DNA of 64,000 nt, from positions 62,001 to 126,000 of the forward strand of contig NC_014924.1 of the NCBI RefSeq assembly GCF_000185965.1, written 5' to 3'. The notes under the pieces were generated by a model that was not told where the DNA came from, did not search any database, and was given only the letters and a program-made list of their open reading frames with translations. The stretch's first letter is position 1. Each line of letters opens with the position of its first letter. Shown in pieces: positions 33,623 through 42,505 of the stretch. Made by a program: the position numbers and the translations under genes. The DNA comes from Pseudoxanthomonas suwonensis 11-1. Its GTDB lineage: Bacteria; Pseudomonadota; Gammaproteobacteria; Xanthomonadales; Xanthomonadaceae.

Positions 33623-34099
33623 GTGCGTGAACTGATCCTGCTGCGCCACGCCCACGCCGAACCGGGTGCCCCCGGCCAGGCCGACATCGACCGCCCGCTG
33701 TCCGCGCACGGCCTGGCCGAGGCCGAGGCCGCAGGCCGCTGGCTGGCCGGAAAGGGCCTGCTCCCGGACCGGGTGCTGTGTTCGCCGGCGCGCCGCAACC
33801 GCGAGACCCTGGAGGCGGTGCTGGGCATCACCGGCTACGCCGAGCAGCGGCTGGAGGAGTCGATCTACGAGGCCACCCCCGGCACCCTGATCGGCCTGCT
33901 GGAGGACCACCGCGAGGTCGACCGGCTGATGGTGGTCGGGCACAACCCCGGGCTGGAGCGGCTGGTCGCGCTGCTGGACCAGGGCCGTTCCGACGACTAC
34001 CGCGGCATGCCGCCTGCGGCGGTCGCGGTACTGTCGCTGCCGGCGGGCGAGTCGCTGGAACCGGGCGTCGCCCGCCTGACCGCGTTCTGGTGGCCCTGA
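33623..34099 (+). CDS. sixA: Phosphohistidine phosphatase SixA family
   Basis: A 158-residue histidine phosphatase. The catalytic motif RHAHAE (the nucleophilic RHG-type His) is at residues 8-13, and the second catalytic His is in VVGHNPGLERL. The GTG at 33623 is supported by AGGAGG at 33609-33614. E. coli SixA dephosphorylates phosphohistidine in the nitrogen phosphotransferase system. It lies 27 bases after parA and 4 bases before the yceI-like gene, suggesting one transcript. Confidence 0.85.
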   Translation: MRELILLRHAHAEPGAPGQADIDRPLSAHGLAEAEAAGRWLAGKGLLPDRVLCSPARRNRETLEAVLGITGYAEQRLEESIYEATPGTLIGLLEDHREVDRLMVVGHNPGLERLVALLDQGRSDDYRGMPPAAVAVLSLPAGESLEPGVARLTAFWWP

Positions 34100-34103
34100 A
34101 CGG

Positions 34104-34721
34104 ATGATCCCGCGAAGGTGGTCGTGGCCGGTCCTGGCCCTGTCTTCCGCGCTGGCATGCGCGGTGGCCATGGCCCAGCCCGCCCCGCCGCACCCGCCTT
34201 CGCTACCGCGGGCGGTGGCCGTGTACGAGCTGGATCCGGTCAACAGCCGCCTGCAGTTCGAGGTGCGGACCCGGGTCGGCCAGCGCCTGCGCGGCGAGTT
34301 TCCGCGCTACGAGGGCCTGGTCGACCTGTTGCCCGACGGCCGCCACCGGGTACGCTTGCGCGTTTCCACCGCCTCGGCCGAGATTCCCGGCAAGCCGCGC
34401 TACACCGGCTGGATGCGCGGCGACAGTTTCTTCGACACCTTGCGGCATCCCTGGATGGAATTCGTGTCCGAACCCTATCCGGCCGACGCCCTGGCCCGCG
34501 GCGGCCAGTTGCGTGGCCACCTGACCCTGCGCGGCGCGACCCGCGCCGAGACGCTCGACGTCGAGCCGGCGGCCTGTGCCCATCCGGGACGGGACTGCCC
34601 GATCGAGGTCCACGGCGACATCGTGCGCAGCCACTACGGCATGGACGACTGGCAGGTGGTGCTGTCCGAGCGCGTGCGCTTCTCCATGCAGGTGTGGCTG
34701 CGCGAGGCGGGTGCGCGGTGA
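34104..34721 (+). CDS. YceI-family periplasmic protein
   Basis: A 205-residue exported protein with a signal peptide (about residues 1-25, ending VAMAQP). The mature part has the YceI lipocalin-like pattern: YELDPVNSRLQFEVR at the start of the barrel, SFFDTLRHPWMEFVS in the middle and GHLTLRGATRAETLDV. YceI proteins bind isoprenoid-type lipids in the periplasm. Its stop codon overlaps the start of the phospholipase-D gene as GTGA, so the two are translationally coupled. Confidence 0.88.
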   Translation: MIPRRWSWPVLALSSALACAVAMAQPAPPHPPSLPRAVAVYELDPVNSRLQFEVRTRVGQRLRGEFPRYEGLVDLLPDGRHRVRLRVSTASAEIPGKPRYTGWMRGDSFFDTLRHPWMEFVSEPYPADALARGGQLRGHLTLRGATRAETLDVEPAACAHPGRDCPIEVHGDIVRSHYGMDDWQVVLSERVRFSMQVWLREAGAR

Positions 34722-36691
34722 GGCGGTGGATGCGCCTGCTGCTGGCCGCGGCGCTGGCGGTGTCGGCCAGCGCCTGCAGCACGTTGGGCCCGCAGCAGCG
34801 CGACCAGGCCGCCGCGCTGGCGGTGGCCGCGCGCGATGCCAGCCTGGACTGCGAACGCGCCGACCGCTGCGCCGAACCCTCGCCGCTGCGCGACCTGGCC
34901 GGGGAGGCCTTCGCCGAGACCGCCTCGGCGCCGGACGGCCAGCCGCGCCACCGCGCGCTGATCCTGGACGGCGGCGGCGACGCCCTGCTGGCGCGGATCA
35001 ACCTGATGCGCAGCGCCACCCGCCGCATCGACCTGCAGACCTACATCTTCGACAAGGACGACAGCGCGCGCCTGGTGATCGACGAGCTGCTGGCCGCGGC
35101 CCGCCGCGGGGTCAAGGTGCGGGTGCTGATCGACCAGCTCTCGGCGATCGCCGACGTGGAGATCCTCGCCGCGCTGGCCGGCGCGCACGAGAACCTGCAA
35201 CTGCGCATCTACAACCCCACCTTCGGCCTGGCCAAGCCCAACTACCTGCACTACGCCGCCAGCGTGGTCTGCTGTTTCCGCCGCTTCAACCAGCGCATGC
35301 ACAACAAGCTGCTGGTGATCGACGACGCGGTCGGCATCTCCGGCGGGCGCAACTACCAGGACGACTATTACGACTGGGACGGCGAGTACAACTTCCGCGA
35401 TCGCGACGTGCTGGTCGCCGGGCCGGTGGTGCGCGAGATGGAGCGCAACTTCGCCGCCTACTGGAACGACCGCCGCAGCGTGCCGGTCGAGCGCCTGGAC
35501 GACGTGGCCAGGCTGCTGCTGGCCGCCGGGGTCCCGGAGCTGCCGCCGGCCCAGCCGGCGCGCCCGGACCGGGTCGGGCAGATGCGCGAGGCCGCTGCGG
35601 ATGCGGCGCTGGTGGAGGAGCGGCTGGCGCGGCACGCGATGCCGGTGGGCCAGGTCCGCTACCTGGCCGACGTACCGCGCAAGCACCGCGAGGGCCCGGT
35701 GGAGGGCAAGGGCGCCGCCGGGCTGGCCGGGCTGCTGGCGCAGGCGCGCGAGGAAGTGCTGCTGCAGACCCCGTACCTGGTGCTGTCCGACAGCGCGGTG
35801 GAGATCTTCCGCGGCCTGCGCCAGCGGGCCGAACCGCCGCGGGTGGTGGCCTCGACCAACAGCCTGGCGGCCACCGACAACGCGATCGTCTACGCGCTCA
35901 GCTACAAGTACAAGCGCCGCAACGTGCGCGAGCTGGGTTTCGACCTGTTCGAGTACAAGCCGTTCCCGGAAGACCCGCCGGTCGACCCGGCGCTGGGCGC
36001 GTGGCAGCCGGGCGATCCGGAGACGCAGGATCCGGAGGTGGCCCGCAGCGAACTGCCCGGTGCCGGCTCCTCCGGTCCCCGGGCCAAGCGTGCCCGTCCG
36101 GAACCGGGCGACAACCGCCGCCGGGTACGCGACAAGCTGCGCACCGAGAGCCGTCCCTCGTTGCTGAGCACCAGCGCCCCGGCCAACCGCCCGCTGCCGG
36201 TGCGCGCCCAGGGCAAGCGTCCGCGCATGGGCCTGCATGCCAAGTCGCTGGTGATCGACCGCCGCATCGGGGTGGTCGGCACCCACAACTTCGACCCGCG
36301 CAGCGAGACCTACAACACCGAGGCGGTGGTGGTGATCGAGGACGAGGCCTTTGCCGCCGCGCTGGCCGCGAGCATCGAGCGCGACATCGCCCCGGGCAAT
36401 TCCTGGACGGTGGCGCCGCGGGCGCGGCCGCCGGTGCTGTCCGGGCTCAACTACAGCATGGGCAAGGTGCTGGAGCGCTCGCCGGTGCTGGACCTGTGGC
36501 CGTGGCGCTACGCCACCAACTACGTGTTCCAGCCCGGCCCCGAGTGCCCGGCGCCGCTGCCGCGGCGCGACCCGCGCTTCCACCAGTGCTACGTGGCGGT
36601 GGGCGACTTCCCCGAGGTGAGCCTGGGCCCGCGCTCGATCCTGACCCGCATGCTGACCGCCTTCGGCGCCGGGCTGGTGCCGATCCTGTGA
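34718..36691 (+). CDS. Phospholipase D-family lipoprotein (ClsC/YmdC-like cardiolipin synthase type)
   Basis: A 657-residue protein with two HKD half-sites. The first is MHNKLLVIDD with the following SGGRN (His195); the second is LHAKSLVIDR with the following GTHNFDPRSE (His507). The N-terminus is a lipoprotein signal with SASAC. Both halves are intact, so it should transfer or hydrolyse phosphatidyl groups at the membrane, as E. coli ClsC does. Between the third and fourth core segments (about residues 410-500) lies a Pro/Glu/Arg-rich insert that looks disordered. The GTG at 34718 overlaps the yceI-like stop; the ATG at 34730 is an alternative. Confidence 0.9.
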   Translation: MRRWMRLLLAAALAVSASACSTLGPQQRDQAAALAVAARDASLDCERADRCAEPSPLRDLAGEAFAETASAPDGQPRHRALILDGGGDALLARINLMRSATRRIDLQTYIFDKDDSARLVIDELLAAARRGVKVRVLIDQLSAIADVEILAALAGAHENLQLRIYNPTFGLAKPNYLHYAASVVCCFRRFNQRMHNKLLVIDDAVGISGGRNYQDDYYDWDGEYNFRDRDVLVAGPVVREMERNFAAYWNDRRSVPVERLDDVARLLLAAGVPELPPAQPARPDRVGQMREAAADAALVEERLARHAMPVGQVRYLADVPRKHREGPVEGKGAAGLAGLLAQAREEVLLQTPYLVLSDSAVEIFRGLRQRAEPPRVVASTNSLAATDNAIVYALSYKYKRRNVRELGFDLFEYKPFPEDPPVDPALGAWQPGDPETQDPEVARSELPGAGSSGPRAKRARPEPGDNRRRVRDKLRTESRPSLLSTSAPANRPLPVRAQGKRPRMGLHAKSLVIDRRIGVVGTHNFDPRSETYNTEAVVVIEDEAFAAALAASIERDIAPGNSWTVAPRARPPVLSGLNYSMGKVLERSPVLDLWPWRYATNYVFQPGPECPAPLPRRDPRFHQCYVAVGDFPEVSLGPRSILTRMLTAFGAGLVPIL

Positions 36692-36736
36692 GCCGGCGGC
36701 GATAATCGCCGCCCGTTTCCCGCAGGAGCAGCGCCC

Positions 36737-37171
36737 ATGGCCTTCCGTGGCCCGGTCGACCTGGACGAACTCAACCGCCTCAGCCGCGGCACCCTGATCG
36801 AGCACCTGGGCATCGTGTTCACCGCAGCCGGCGGGGACTGGCTGCAGGCGACCATGCCGGTCGAGGGTTTCACCCGCCAGCCGTACGGCCTGCTGCACGG
36901 CGGCGCCTCGGTGGTGCTGGCCGAGACCCTGGGCAGCAGCGCCGGCAACCTGTGCCTGGACACCACCCGGCAGCAGGCGGTTGGGCTGGAGATCAACGCC
37001 AACCACCTGCGCGCGGTGCGCGAAGGCGTGGTCACCGGCACCGCCAGGGCCGTGCACGTCGGCCGCAGCACCCAGGTCTGGGACATCCGCATCGAGGACG
37101 GCCGCGGCCGCGCCAGCTGCGTATCGCGCCTGACCCTTGCCGTGGTCCCGGTGGCCCCGCCCGCGGCCTGA
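36737..37171 (+). CDS. Hotdog-fold thioesterase (PaaI/YdiI type)
   Basis: A 144-residue hotdog thioesterase. The signature is QPYGLLHGGASVVLAETLGS, with the conserved HGG and catalytic Glu, followed by VGLEINANHLRAVREGVVTG. This pattern matches YdiI/MenI-like and PaaI-like acyl-CoA thioesterases. It is preceded by GCAGGAG at about 36722. The true thioester is unknown; no menaquinone or phenylacetate genes adjoin it. Confidence 0.88.
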   Translation: MAFRGPVDLDELNRLSRGTLIEHLGIVFTAAGGDWLQATMPVEGFTRQPYGLLHGGASVVLAETLGSSAGNLCLDTTRQQAVGLEINANHLRAVREGVVTGTARAVHVGRSTQVWDIRIEDGRGRASCVSRLTLAVVPVAPPAA

Positions 37172-37232
37172 GCCGCCGCGGCGGCACGGGCGATCCCCAA
37201 GCCGCCGCCCCTTCCGGTATCGTGCGCGTCCT

Positions 37233-38042
37233 ATGGACCCAGCTTCCCCCCGGGCCGCCCGGCGCCGCTCCCGGCCCGGTTCCGGCATCGCCCGCCTGTT
37301 CCGCTACCTCTATCGCGTGCCGCTGCTGCTGCTGCACCTGCTGCTGCCGCTGCCGCTGACCCTGCTGTGCCAGATGCCGCCGCTGGCGCGCCTGCAATGG
37401 GGCAGCGAAACCCTGGCCGACCGCGCGGTGCGGGCCTGGTCGGGCGGGCTGATGTGGGTGTTCGGCTTCCGCCTGGCGCGGGTCGGCGAGCCGCTGCCGG
37501 GCGCGACCCTGTTCGTGGCCAACCACGTCAGCTGGGTCGACATCGAGATGCTGCACAGCCAGCGGATGATGGGCTTCGTCGCCAAGCGCGAGATCGCCAG
37601 CTGGCCGGTCGTGGGCTGGATGGCCACCCTGGGCCAGACCATCTACCACCAGCGCGGCAGCACCGATTCGCTGTCCGGGGTGATCGCGCTGATGGTCGAG
37701 CGCCTGCGCCAGGGCCGTGCGGTCGGCGTGTTCCCGGAAGGCCGCACCCGCGACGGCCGCGAGGTCGGTCCGTTCCATGCCCGCATCTTCCAGGCCGCGG
37801 TCGAGGCCAACGTGCCGGTGCAGCCGGTGGCGCTGCGCTACGGCGCCCGCGGCGAGGCCCAGACCGCGGTCGCGTTCGGCCCGCGCGAGAACTTCCTCAC
37901 CAACTTCCTGCGCCTGCTGGGCGAGCCGGCGCGGCGCGCCGAGGTGCATTTCCTCGAGCCGGTGCAGCCGGGCGAGGTCGAGGGCCGCCGGCGCCTGGCC
38001 GAGCTGTCGCGCGAGCGCATCCTGGCGGTGATGGGACGCTAG
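37233..38042 (+). CDS. 1-acyl-sn-glycerol-3-phosphate acyltransferase (PlsC family)
   Basis: A 269-residue membrane-associated acyltransferase that would add the second acyl chain to lysophosphatidate or a related lipid. An N-terminal hydrophobic segment (residues 29-46) is followed by acyltransferase motif I NHVSWVDIEM (the NHxxxxD box), motif II GQTIYHQRG and motif III FPEGRTRDG. The start at 37233 skips a basic non-conserved leader in the upstream reading frame. Whether it is the main PlsC or an accessory ornithine-lipid-type enzyme cannot be told. Confidence 0.9.
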   Translation: MDPASPRAARRRSRPGSGIARLFRYLYRVPLLLLHLLLPLPLTLLCQMPPLARLQWGSETLADRAVRAWSGGLMWVFGFRLARVGEPLPGATLFVANHVSWVDIEMLHSQRMMGFVAKREIASWPVVGWMATLGQTIYHQRGSTDSLSGVIALMVERLRQGRAVGVFPEGRTRDGREVGPFHARIFQAAVEANVPVQPVALRYGARGEAQTAVAFGPRENFLTNFLRLLGEPARRAEVHFLEPVQPGEVEGRRRLAELSRERILAVMGR

Positions 38043-38114
38043 TGGCGCGGCCTGGCGGGCACTCGCGCCAGTCCTGGCGCAGAATGGTGTCAGGCGCAAC
38101 CGAATAACCCCTGC

Positions 38115-39110
38115 ATGCTGACCGCCGCCGACTTCCAGCCCCCGCGCCTGCTGCGCAACCCGCACCTGCAGTCGGTGCTGGGTTCCAGCGCCCTGCGCCG
38201 CCACCGCGGCCAGCGCGCGCTGGCCGCCAGCGGCGCGCGCACCCGCGAGCTGATCCTGGACGGCGGCAACGGCGTGCGCCTGCAGGGCTGGCACAGCCAG
38301 GTCCCGGGCGTGCCCTCGCGCGGCATGGCCCTGCTGCTGCACGGCTGGGAGGGCAGCGCCGAGTCCGGCTACATGCGCCTGACCGCGGCACGCCTGCTGG
38401 ACGCCGGCATCGAGGTGTTCCGCCTCAACTTCCGCGACCACGGCGACACCCACCACCTCAACGAGGACCTGTTCCACTCCAACCGCCTGGACGAGGTGGT
38501 GCACGCGGCCGCGGACATGGTCGCGCGGCTGCGGGTGCGCGACCTGGTGGTGGCCGGCTACTCGCTGGGCGGCAACCACGCCCTGCGCCTGGGCCTGCGC
38601 GCCGCGGTGGCCGGGCTGCCGCTGCGCCACATCGCCGCGGTCTGCCCGCTGGTGGACCCGGGCGCGGCCATGGACCACATGGAGCGCGGGCCGCAGTTCT
38701 ACGACTGGTACTTCCGCCGCAAGTGGCGCAGCTCGCTGCTGCGCAAGCGCGAGCTGTTCCCGGACCGATTCGGCTACGACGACGCCACCCTGCGCCAGGA
38801 CATGCGCGGGCTGATCGGCTGGCTGGCCCAGCGCCATGCCGGCTTCGGCTCGCTGCAGGACTACTTCGACAGCTACTCCATCGCCGGCCGCCGCCTGGCC
38901 GCGCTGGACGTCCCGGCCGACATCCTGATGTCGCGCGACGACCCGGTGATCCCGTTCGACGACTTCCAGCGCTGGCAGCTGCCGGCGCTGGCGCGGCTGG
39001 AGGTGGCGTCGTGGGGCGGGCACTGCGCCTTCGTGGAGAACCTGCACGGCGACGGCTTCGCCGAACGCTGGGTCGCCGAGCGCCTGTGCGCGGCGGTGCC
39101 GGCCGGATGA
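38115..39110 (+). CDS. YheT-like alpha/beta hydrolase
   Basis: A 331-residue alpha/beta hydrolase. The N-terminus RLLRNPHLQSVLGSSALRR is typical of the YheT/embryogenesis-associated EMB8 group. The oxyanion region is LLLHGWEGSAES, the nucleophile elbow GYSLGGNHAL, the acid is in SRDDPVIPFDDF and the final His in GGHCAFVE. Probably a carboxylesterase; the physiological substrate is unknown. It begins 72 bases after the acyltransferase gene. Confidence 0.9.
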   Translation: MLTAADFQPPRLLRNPHLQSVLGSSALRRHRGQRALAASGARTRELILDGGNGVRLQGWHSQVPGVPSRGMALLLHGWEGSAESGYMRLTAARLLDAGIEVFRLNFRDHGDTHHLNEDLFHSNRLDEVVHAAADMVARLRVRDLVVAGYSLGGNHALRLGLRAAVAGLPLRHIAAVCPLVDPGAAMDHMERGPQFYDWYFRRKWRSSLLRKRELFPDRFGYDDATLRQDMRGLIGWLAQRHAGFGSLQDYFDSYSIAGRRLAALDVPADILMSRDDPVIPFDDFQRWQLPALARLEVASWGGHCAFVENLHGDGFAERWVAERLCAAVPAG

Positions 39111-39153
39111 GCCGGGCGGGCTAGAATCGGGGTTTTCCCGGATCCAAGCCCCA

Positions 39154-41220
39154 ATGCAGCAGAACATCCTCGCGTCCCTGGCCAACGGCGCCATCGAACA
39201 GGCGCTCGAACTCGCCCGCCAGTGGACCGCCGCCGAGCCGGACCTGGCCGCCGCCCACCGCACCCTGGCCCACGTGCTCGCGCGCAGCGGCGACATCGCC
39301 GCCGCCCTGGTGGCGCTGGATCTGGCCGCCGCCCTGGCCCCCGAGGACGCCGGCGTGCACCACGACCGCGCCCTGCTGCTGGTGCGCGAGGGCGACACCG
39401 CCGCCGCCCAGGCGGCGCTGGGCCAGACCCTGGGCCTGGATCCCAACCACCTGCCGGCCTACCTGGCGCAGGCGCGCCTGGCGATCGGCCTGGACCAGCT
39501 GGACGAGGCCACCCGCTTGCTGCGCACCGCCTCCCGGATCGATCCCGACCATCCGCAGCTGCTCGCGCTGGATGGCCTGCTGGCACTGCGCCTGGGCAAC
39601 CACTCCCGCGCCCTGGTGCTGGCCACCAGCGCGGCCAAGGCGCTGCCGGACGACCCGCAGGTGCTGTCGGTGATGGGCTTCGCCCACGCCGCCCAGGGCC
39701 AGCTGGCGTTCGCCGAGCAGGCGTTCCGCCGGGTCGCCGGCCTGGTGCCCGATGCGCGTCCGCTGCAGCCGCTGCTGGCCCGCCTGGTCGCCGCCCAGGG
39801 CCGCGCCGACGAGGCCGCCGCGCTGATGGAACCGCTGCTGGACGAGGCCGCCGCGCCGACCCCGGCGCTGCTGCGGGTCGGTGGCATCTACGCCCTGCAG
39901 GGCGGCCGCCATGACCAGGCCCGGCAGTGGCTGGGCCGCGCCCTGGACGCGCGTCCGGGCGACACCGAAGCCCTGCGCGCACTGATGGCCCTGTGGGCCG
40001 GCACCAACGACCAGGAGGACGCGCGCGCCACCCTCGAGCGCCTGCTGCAGGTCGATCCCTCCCAGTCCATGGCCTGGGCCGCGCGCGTGGCGCTGGAGCA
40101 GCCGGCCACCGCCGCTGCCGCCGAGGTGCTGGCGCGCTGGCAGGAAGCGATGCCCGGCCACGTCCCGGCGCTGGAAGCGGCGTTCTTCAATGCCGACCGC
40201 AGCGGCGACCTGGAGGCCACCCGCGCCGCCGCCGCGCGCTTGCTGGAAGCCGTGCCGGAGCATCCGGCCGCGCTGCAGTTCGAGGTGGAGTCGCAGCTGG
40301 TGGAAGACCCTGACACTGCCCTGGCGCGTGCGCGCCAGATCCTGGAAGCGGCCCCCGAAGGCGCAGAGCGCGACGCCGCCGGCGCCTGGATCGGGCGCAT
40401 GCTCGACCGCGTCGGCCGTACCGGCGAGGCGCTGGCGCAGTGGCAGTCGCTGCACGATGCCCACCGCGCCACCCGCGTGCCGCTGCCGGAGCTGGCGCCG
40501 GTGCCGGAAGCCTGGCCGGCATTGGCCGCGATCGGGCCTGATGCCTCCCGGCCGCTGCTGCTGTGGGGTGCGCCCGGCTCCGGCGTGGAGCGGGTGGTGG
40601 ACACCCTCGCCGCCAGCGGCGCGCGCCTGCTGACCGACCGCTTCCGTCCCAACCCGCCGCAGGACCACCTGCAGAGCCTGGAGACCGGCCCGGCGCTGGC
40701 CGCGGGCCGGGTCGCCCCCGACCAGGTGGTGGCCAGCTGGCGCAAACTGCTGCCGGCGCGCGGCGTCGACCGTGGCCAGCCGATCGACTGGCTGCTGCAC
40801 TGGGACAACGCCCTGCTGCTGGCGCTGCGCCCGCACCTGCCGGGCGGCTGCGTGATGGTGGCGCTGCGCGACCCGCGCGACATGCTGCTGGACTGGCTCT
40901 CCACCGGCGCGGTGCTGCCCCTGCAGCTGGCCTCGGCCGACGAGGCGGCGCGCTGGCTGGCCGCGGTGCTGGGCCAGATCGCCGACCTGCGCGACCAGGA
41001 GCTGTACCCGTACCTGCTGCTGCCGCTGGACGGCGTGGTCGACGACCCGGTCGCGCTGGCCACGGCCCTGGGCCAGGCGCTGGGCGCGAAGCTGCAGCCG
41101 GCCGCCCGCGTCCCGCGGCGCCTGCCGGCCGGGCGCTGGCGCGCCTATGCCGGCGACCTGGCCGGCGCGTTCGCCACGCTGACGCCGGTGGCGGTCCGCC
41201 TCGGCTACGCTGAGGCCTGA
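39154..41220 (+). CDS. TPR-repeat protein with C-terminal sulfotransferase-like P-loop domain
   Basis: A 688-residue cytosolic protein. Residues about 1-450 are a continuous array of TPR-like helical repeats, rich in Ala and Leu. From about residue 468 a nucleotide-binding loop appears, LLWGAPGSGVERVVDTLAASG, which corresponds to the phosphosulfate loop of sulfotransferases (GxPxSGTT-type), and a later VMVALRDPRDMLLDWL strand-helix matches their RDPRD motif. The domain order TPR then sulfotransferase occurs in a family of proteobacterial proteins of unknown acceptor. No signal peptide or PAPS synthesis gene is adjacent. Confidence 0.8.
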   Translation: MQQNILASLANGAIEQALELARQWTAAEPDLAAAHRTLAHVLARSGDIAAALVALDLAAALAPEDAGVHHDRALLLVREGDTAAAQAALGQTLGLDPNHLPAYLAQARLAIGLDQLDEATRLLRTASRIDPDHPQLLALDGLLALRLGNHSRALVLATSAAKALPDDPQVLSVMGFAHAAQGQLAFAEQAFRRVAGLVPDARPLQPLLARLVAAQGRADEAAALMEPLLDEAAAPTPALLRVGGIYALQGGRHDQARQWLGRALDARPGDTEALRALMALWAGTNDQEDARATLERLLQVDPSQSMAWAARVALEQPATAAAAEVLARWQEAMPGHVPALEAAFFNADRSGDLEATRAAAARLLEAVPEHPAALQFEVESQLVEDPDTALARARQILEAAPEGAERDAAGAWIGRMLDRVGRTGEALAQWQSLHDAHRATRVPLPELAPVPEAWPALAAIGPDASRPLLLWGAPGSGVERVVDTLAASGARLLTDRFRPNPPQDHLQSLETGPALAAGRVAPDQVVASWRKLLPARGVDRGQPIDWLLHWDNALLLALRPHLPGGCVMVALRDPRDMLLDWLSTGAVLPLQLASADEAARWLAAVLGQIADLRDQELYPYLLLPLDGVVDDPVALATALGQALGAKLQPAARVPRRLPAGRWRAYAGDLAGAFATLTPVAVRLGYAEA

Positions 41221-41250
41221 CCACGACCTGATCACACCGGGAGGCAGCGC

Positions 41251-41862
41251 ATGCGCATCTGGAGCGACAGTTTCCGGGCCGGCGGCCCGATCGCGGCCGA
41301 GTTCGCGCTCGGCTCGGTCGACGGCTTCGGCGGCAACCGCAATCCGCACCTGGCCTGGGACGGCGTGCCGGAGGGCACCCGTTCCCTGGTCCTGCTGTGC
41401 ATCGACCCGGACGCGCCGACCGTGCCGGAGACGGTCGGCCGCGAGGACATGGAGATCCCGGTCGGGCAGCCGCGCACCGAGTTCGTGCACTGGGCCATGG
41501 TCGACATCGACCCCGGCCTGGCCGCGATCGGCGCCGGCAGCTGCAGCGAGGGCCTGGTCCGCGCCGGCAAGCGCCAGCCGCAGGGCCCGGCCGGCGCGCG
41601 CCAGGGCATCAACGACTACACCGGCTGGTTCGCCGGCGACGCGGAGATGGGTGGCGACTACCGCGGCTACGACGGTCCGTACCCGCCGTTCAACGATGCC
41701 CGCGTGCACCGCTATTTCTTCCGCCTGTTCGCCCTCGACCTGGCGCGGCTGGACGTGCCCGACCGCTTCACCGCCGCCGATGTGCTGCGCGCGATGCAGG
41801 GCCACGTGCTGGCCGAAGCCGCGGTGCATGGCACCTACACGCTGAACAACCGGCTGGGCTGA
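41251..41862 (+). CDS. YbhB/YbcL-family (phosphatidylethanolamine-binding-like) protein
   Basis: A 203-residue cytosolic PEBP-type protein without signal peptide. The ligand-pocket motifs are LVLLCIDPDAP (DPDxP), the FVHWAMVDID strand with its HW pair, and YDGPYPPFNDARVHRYFFRLFALD (GPxPP...HRYxF). Bacterial members have no settled function. It has CGGGAGG about 10 bases before its start. The next gene is a frameshifted GyrI-like locus on the same strand. Confidence 0.9.
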   Translation: MRIWSDSFRAGGPIAAEFALGSVDGFGGNRNPHLAWDGVPEGTRSLVLLCIDPDAPTVPETVGREDMEIPVGQPRTEFVHWAMVDIDPGLAAIGAGSCSEGLVRAGKRQPQGPAGARQGINDYTGWFAGDAEMGGDYRGYDGPYPPFNDARVHRYFFRLFALDLARLDVPDRFTAADVLRAMQGHVLAEAAVHGTYTLNNRLG

Positions 41863-41881
41863 GCACGCCGTAACCACGGCC

Positions 41882-42483
41882 GTGGAGAAGATCGACCTCA
41901 AGCGCAGCCTGGGGCCGCTGTACCGGCCGGCTCCCGGCATCGTCGAACTGGACGTGCCCGCGTTCCCGTTCCTGATGGTCGACGGGCGGGCGACCCCGAC
42001 CGCGCGCCCGCCTGGCGCGAGGCCGTGGAGGCGCTGTACGCGGTGTTGTACGCGCTGAAGTTCGCGCTCAGGCGCCAGCGCGCGCTGGACTACGTGGTGA
42101 TGCCGCTGGAAGGGCTGTGGTGGGCGGACGACCTGTCCAGCTTCATCCGCGGCGACTGCACCGCCTGGCAGTGGACCGCGATGATCATGCAGCCGCCCGG
42201 GGTCGACGCGGCCCTGGCCGCCGAAGCGGTCGCCGGCGTGCGCGCGAAGAAGGACCTGCCGGCACTGGACCGGCTCCGGTTCGAACCGTTCGCCGAAGGG
42301 CGTTGCGCGCAGCTGCTGCACATGGGCCCGTACACGGCCGAGGGCCCGGCGATCGCGCGCCTGCATGCCTGGATCGGCGAGCGCTCGGCGCTGCGCGGGA
42401 AACACCACGAGATCTACCTCGGGGATCCGCGCCGGGCCGCACCGGAAAAGCTGAAGACCCTGCTGCGCCAGCCGATGGCGTGA
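41882..42483 (+). pseudogene. GyrI-like small-molecule-binding protein, broken by a one-base frameshift
   Basis: From the GTG at 41882 the first frame encodes VEKIDLKRSLGPLYRP followed by VDVPAFPF-like sequence (VELDVPAFPFLMVDGRA), the usual start of GyrI-like effector-binding proteins. At about 41988-41991 the expected GRGDPDRAPAWREAVEAL continues only in another frame, which then runs to the stop at 42483 (LYAVLYALKFALR, WWADD, WTAMIMQP, HEIYLGDPRR). Adding one G to the run CGGGCGGGCGA restores a single reading frame of about 200 codons, the normal family length. The rest of the gene shows no decay, so either the mutation is recent or the base is a sequencing error. Confidence 0.8.
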
Positions 42484-42505
42484 GCCGCAGCGGAACCGCC
42501 GGCGG

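Noticed and set aside
41882-42100. Programmed frameshift in the GyrI-like gene
   Set aside because: No slippery heptamer, stop-proximal context or stimulatory structure is evident; a simple one-base loss explains it.
39121-42408. 1095-codon open frame opposite the TPR-sulfotransferase gene
   Set aside because: Antisense shadow; it spans three genes on the other strand and has repetitive composition.
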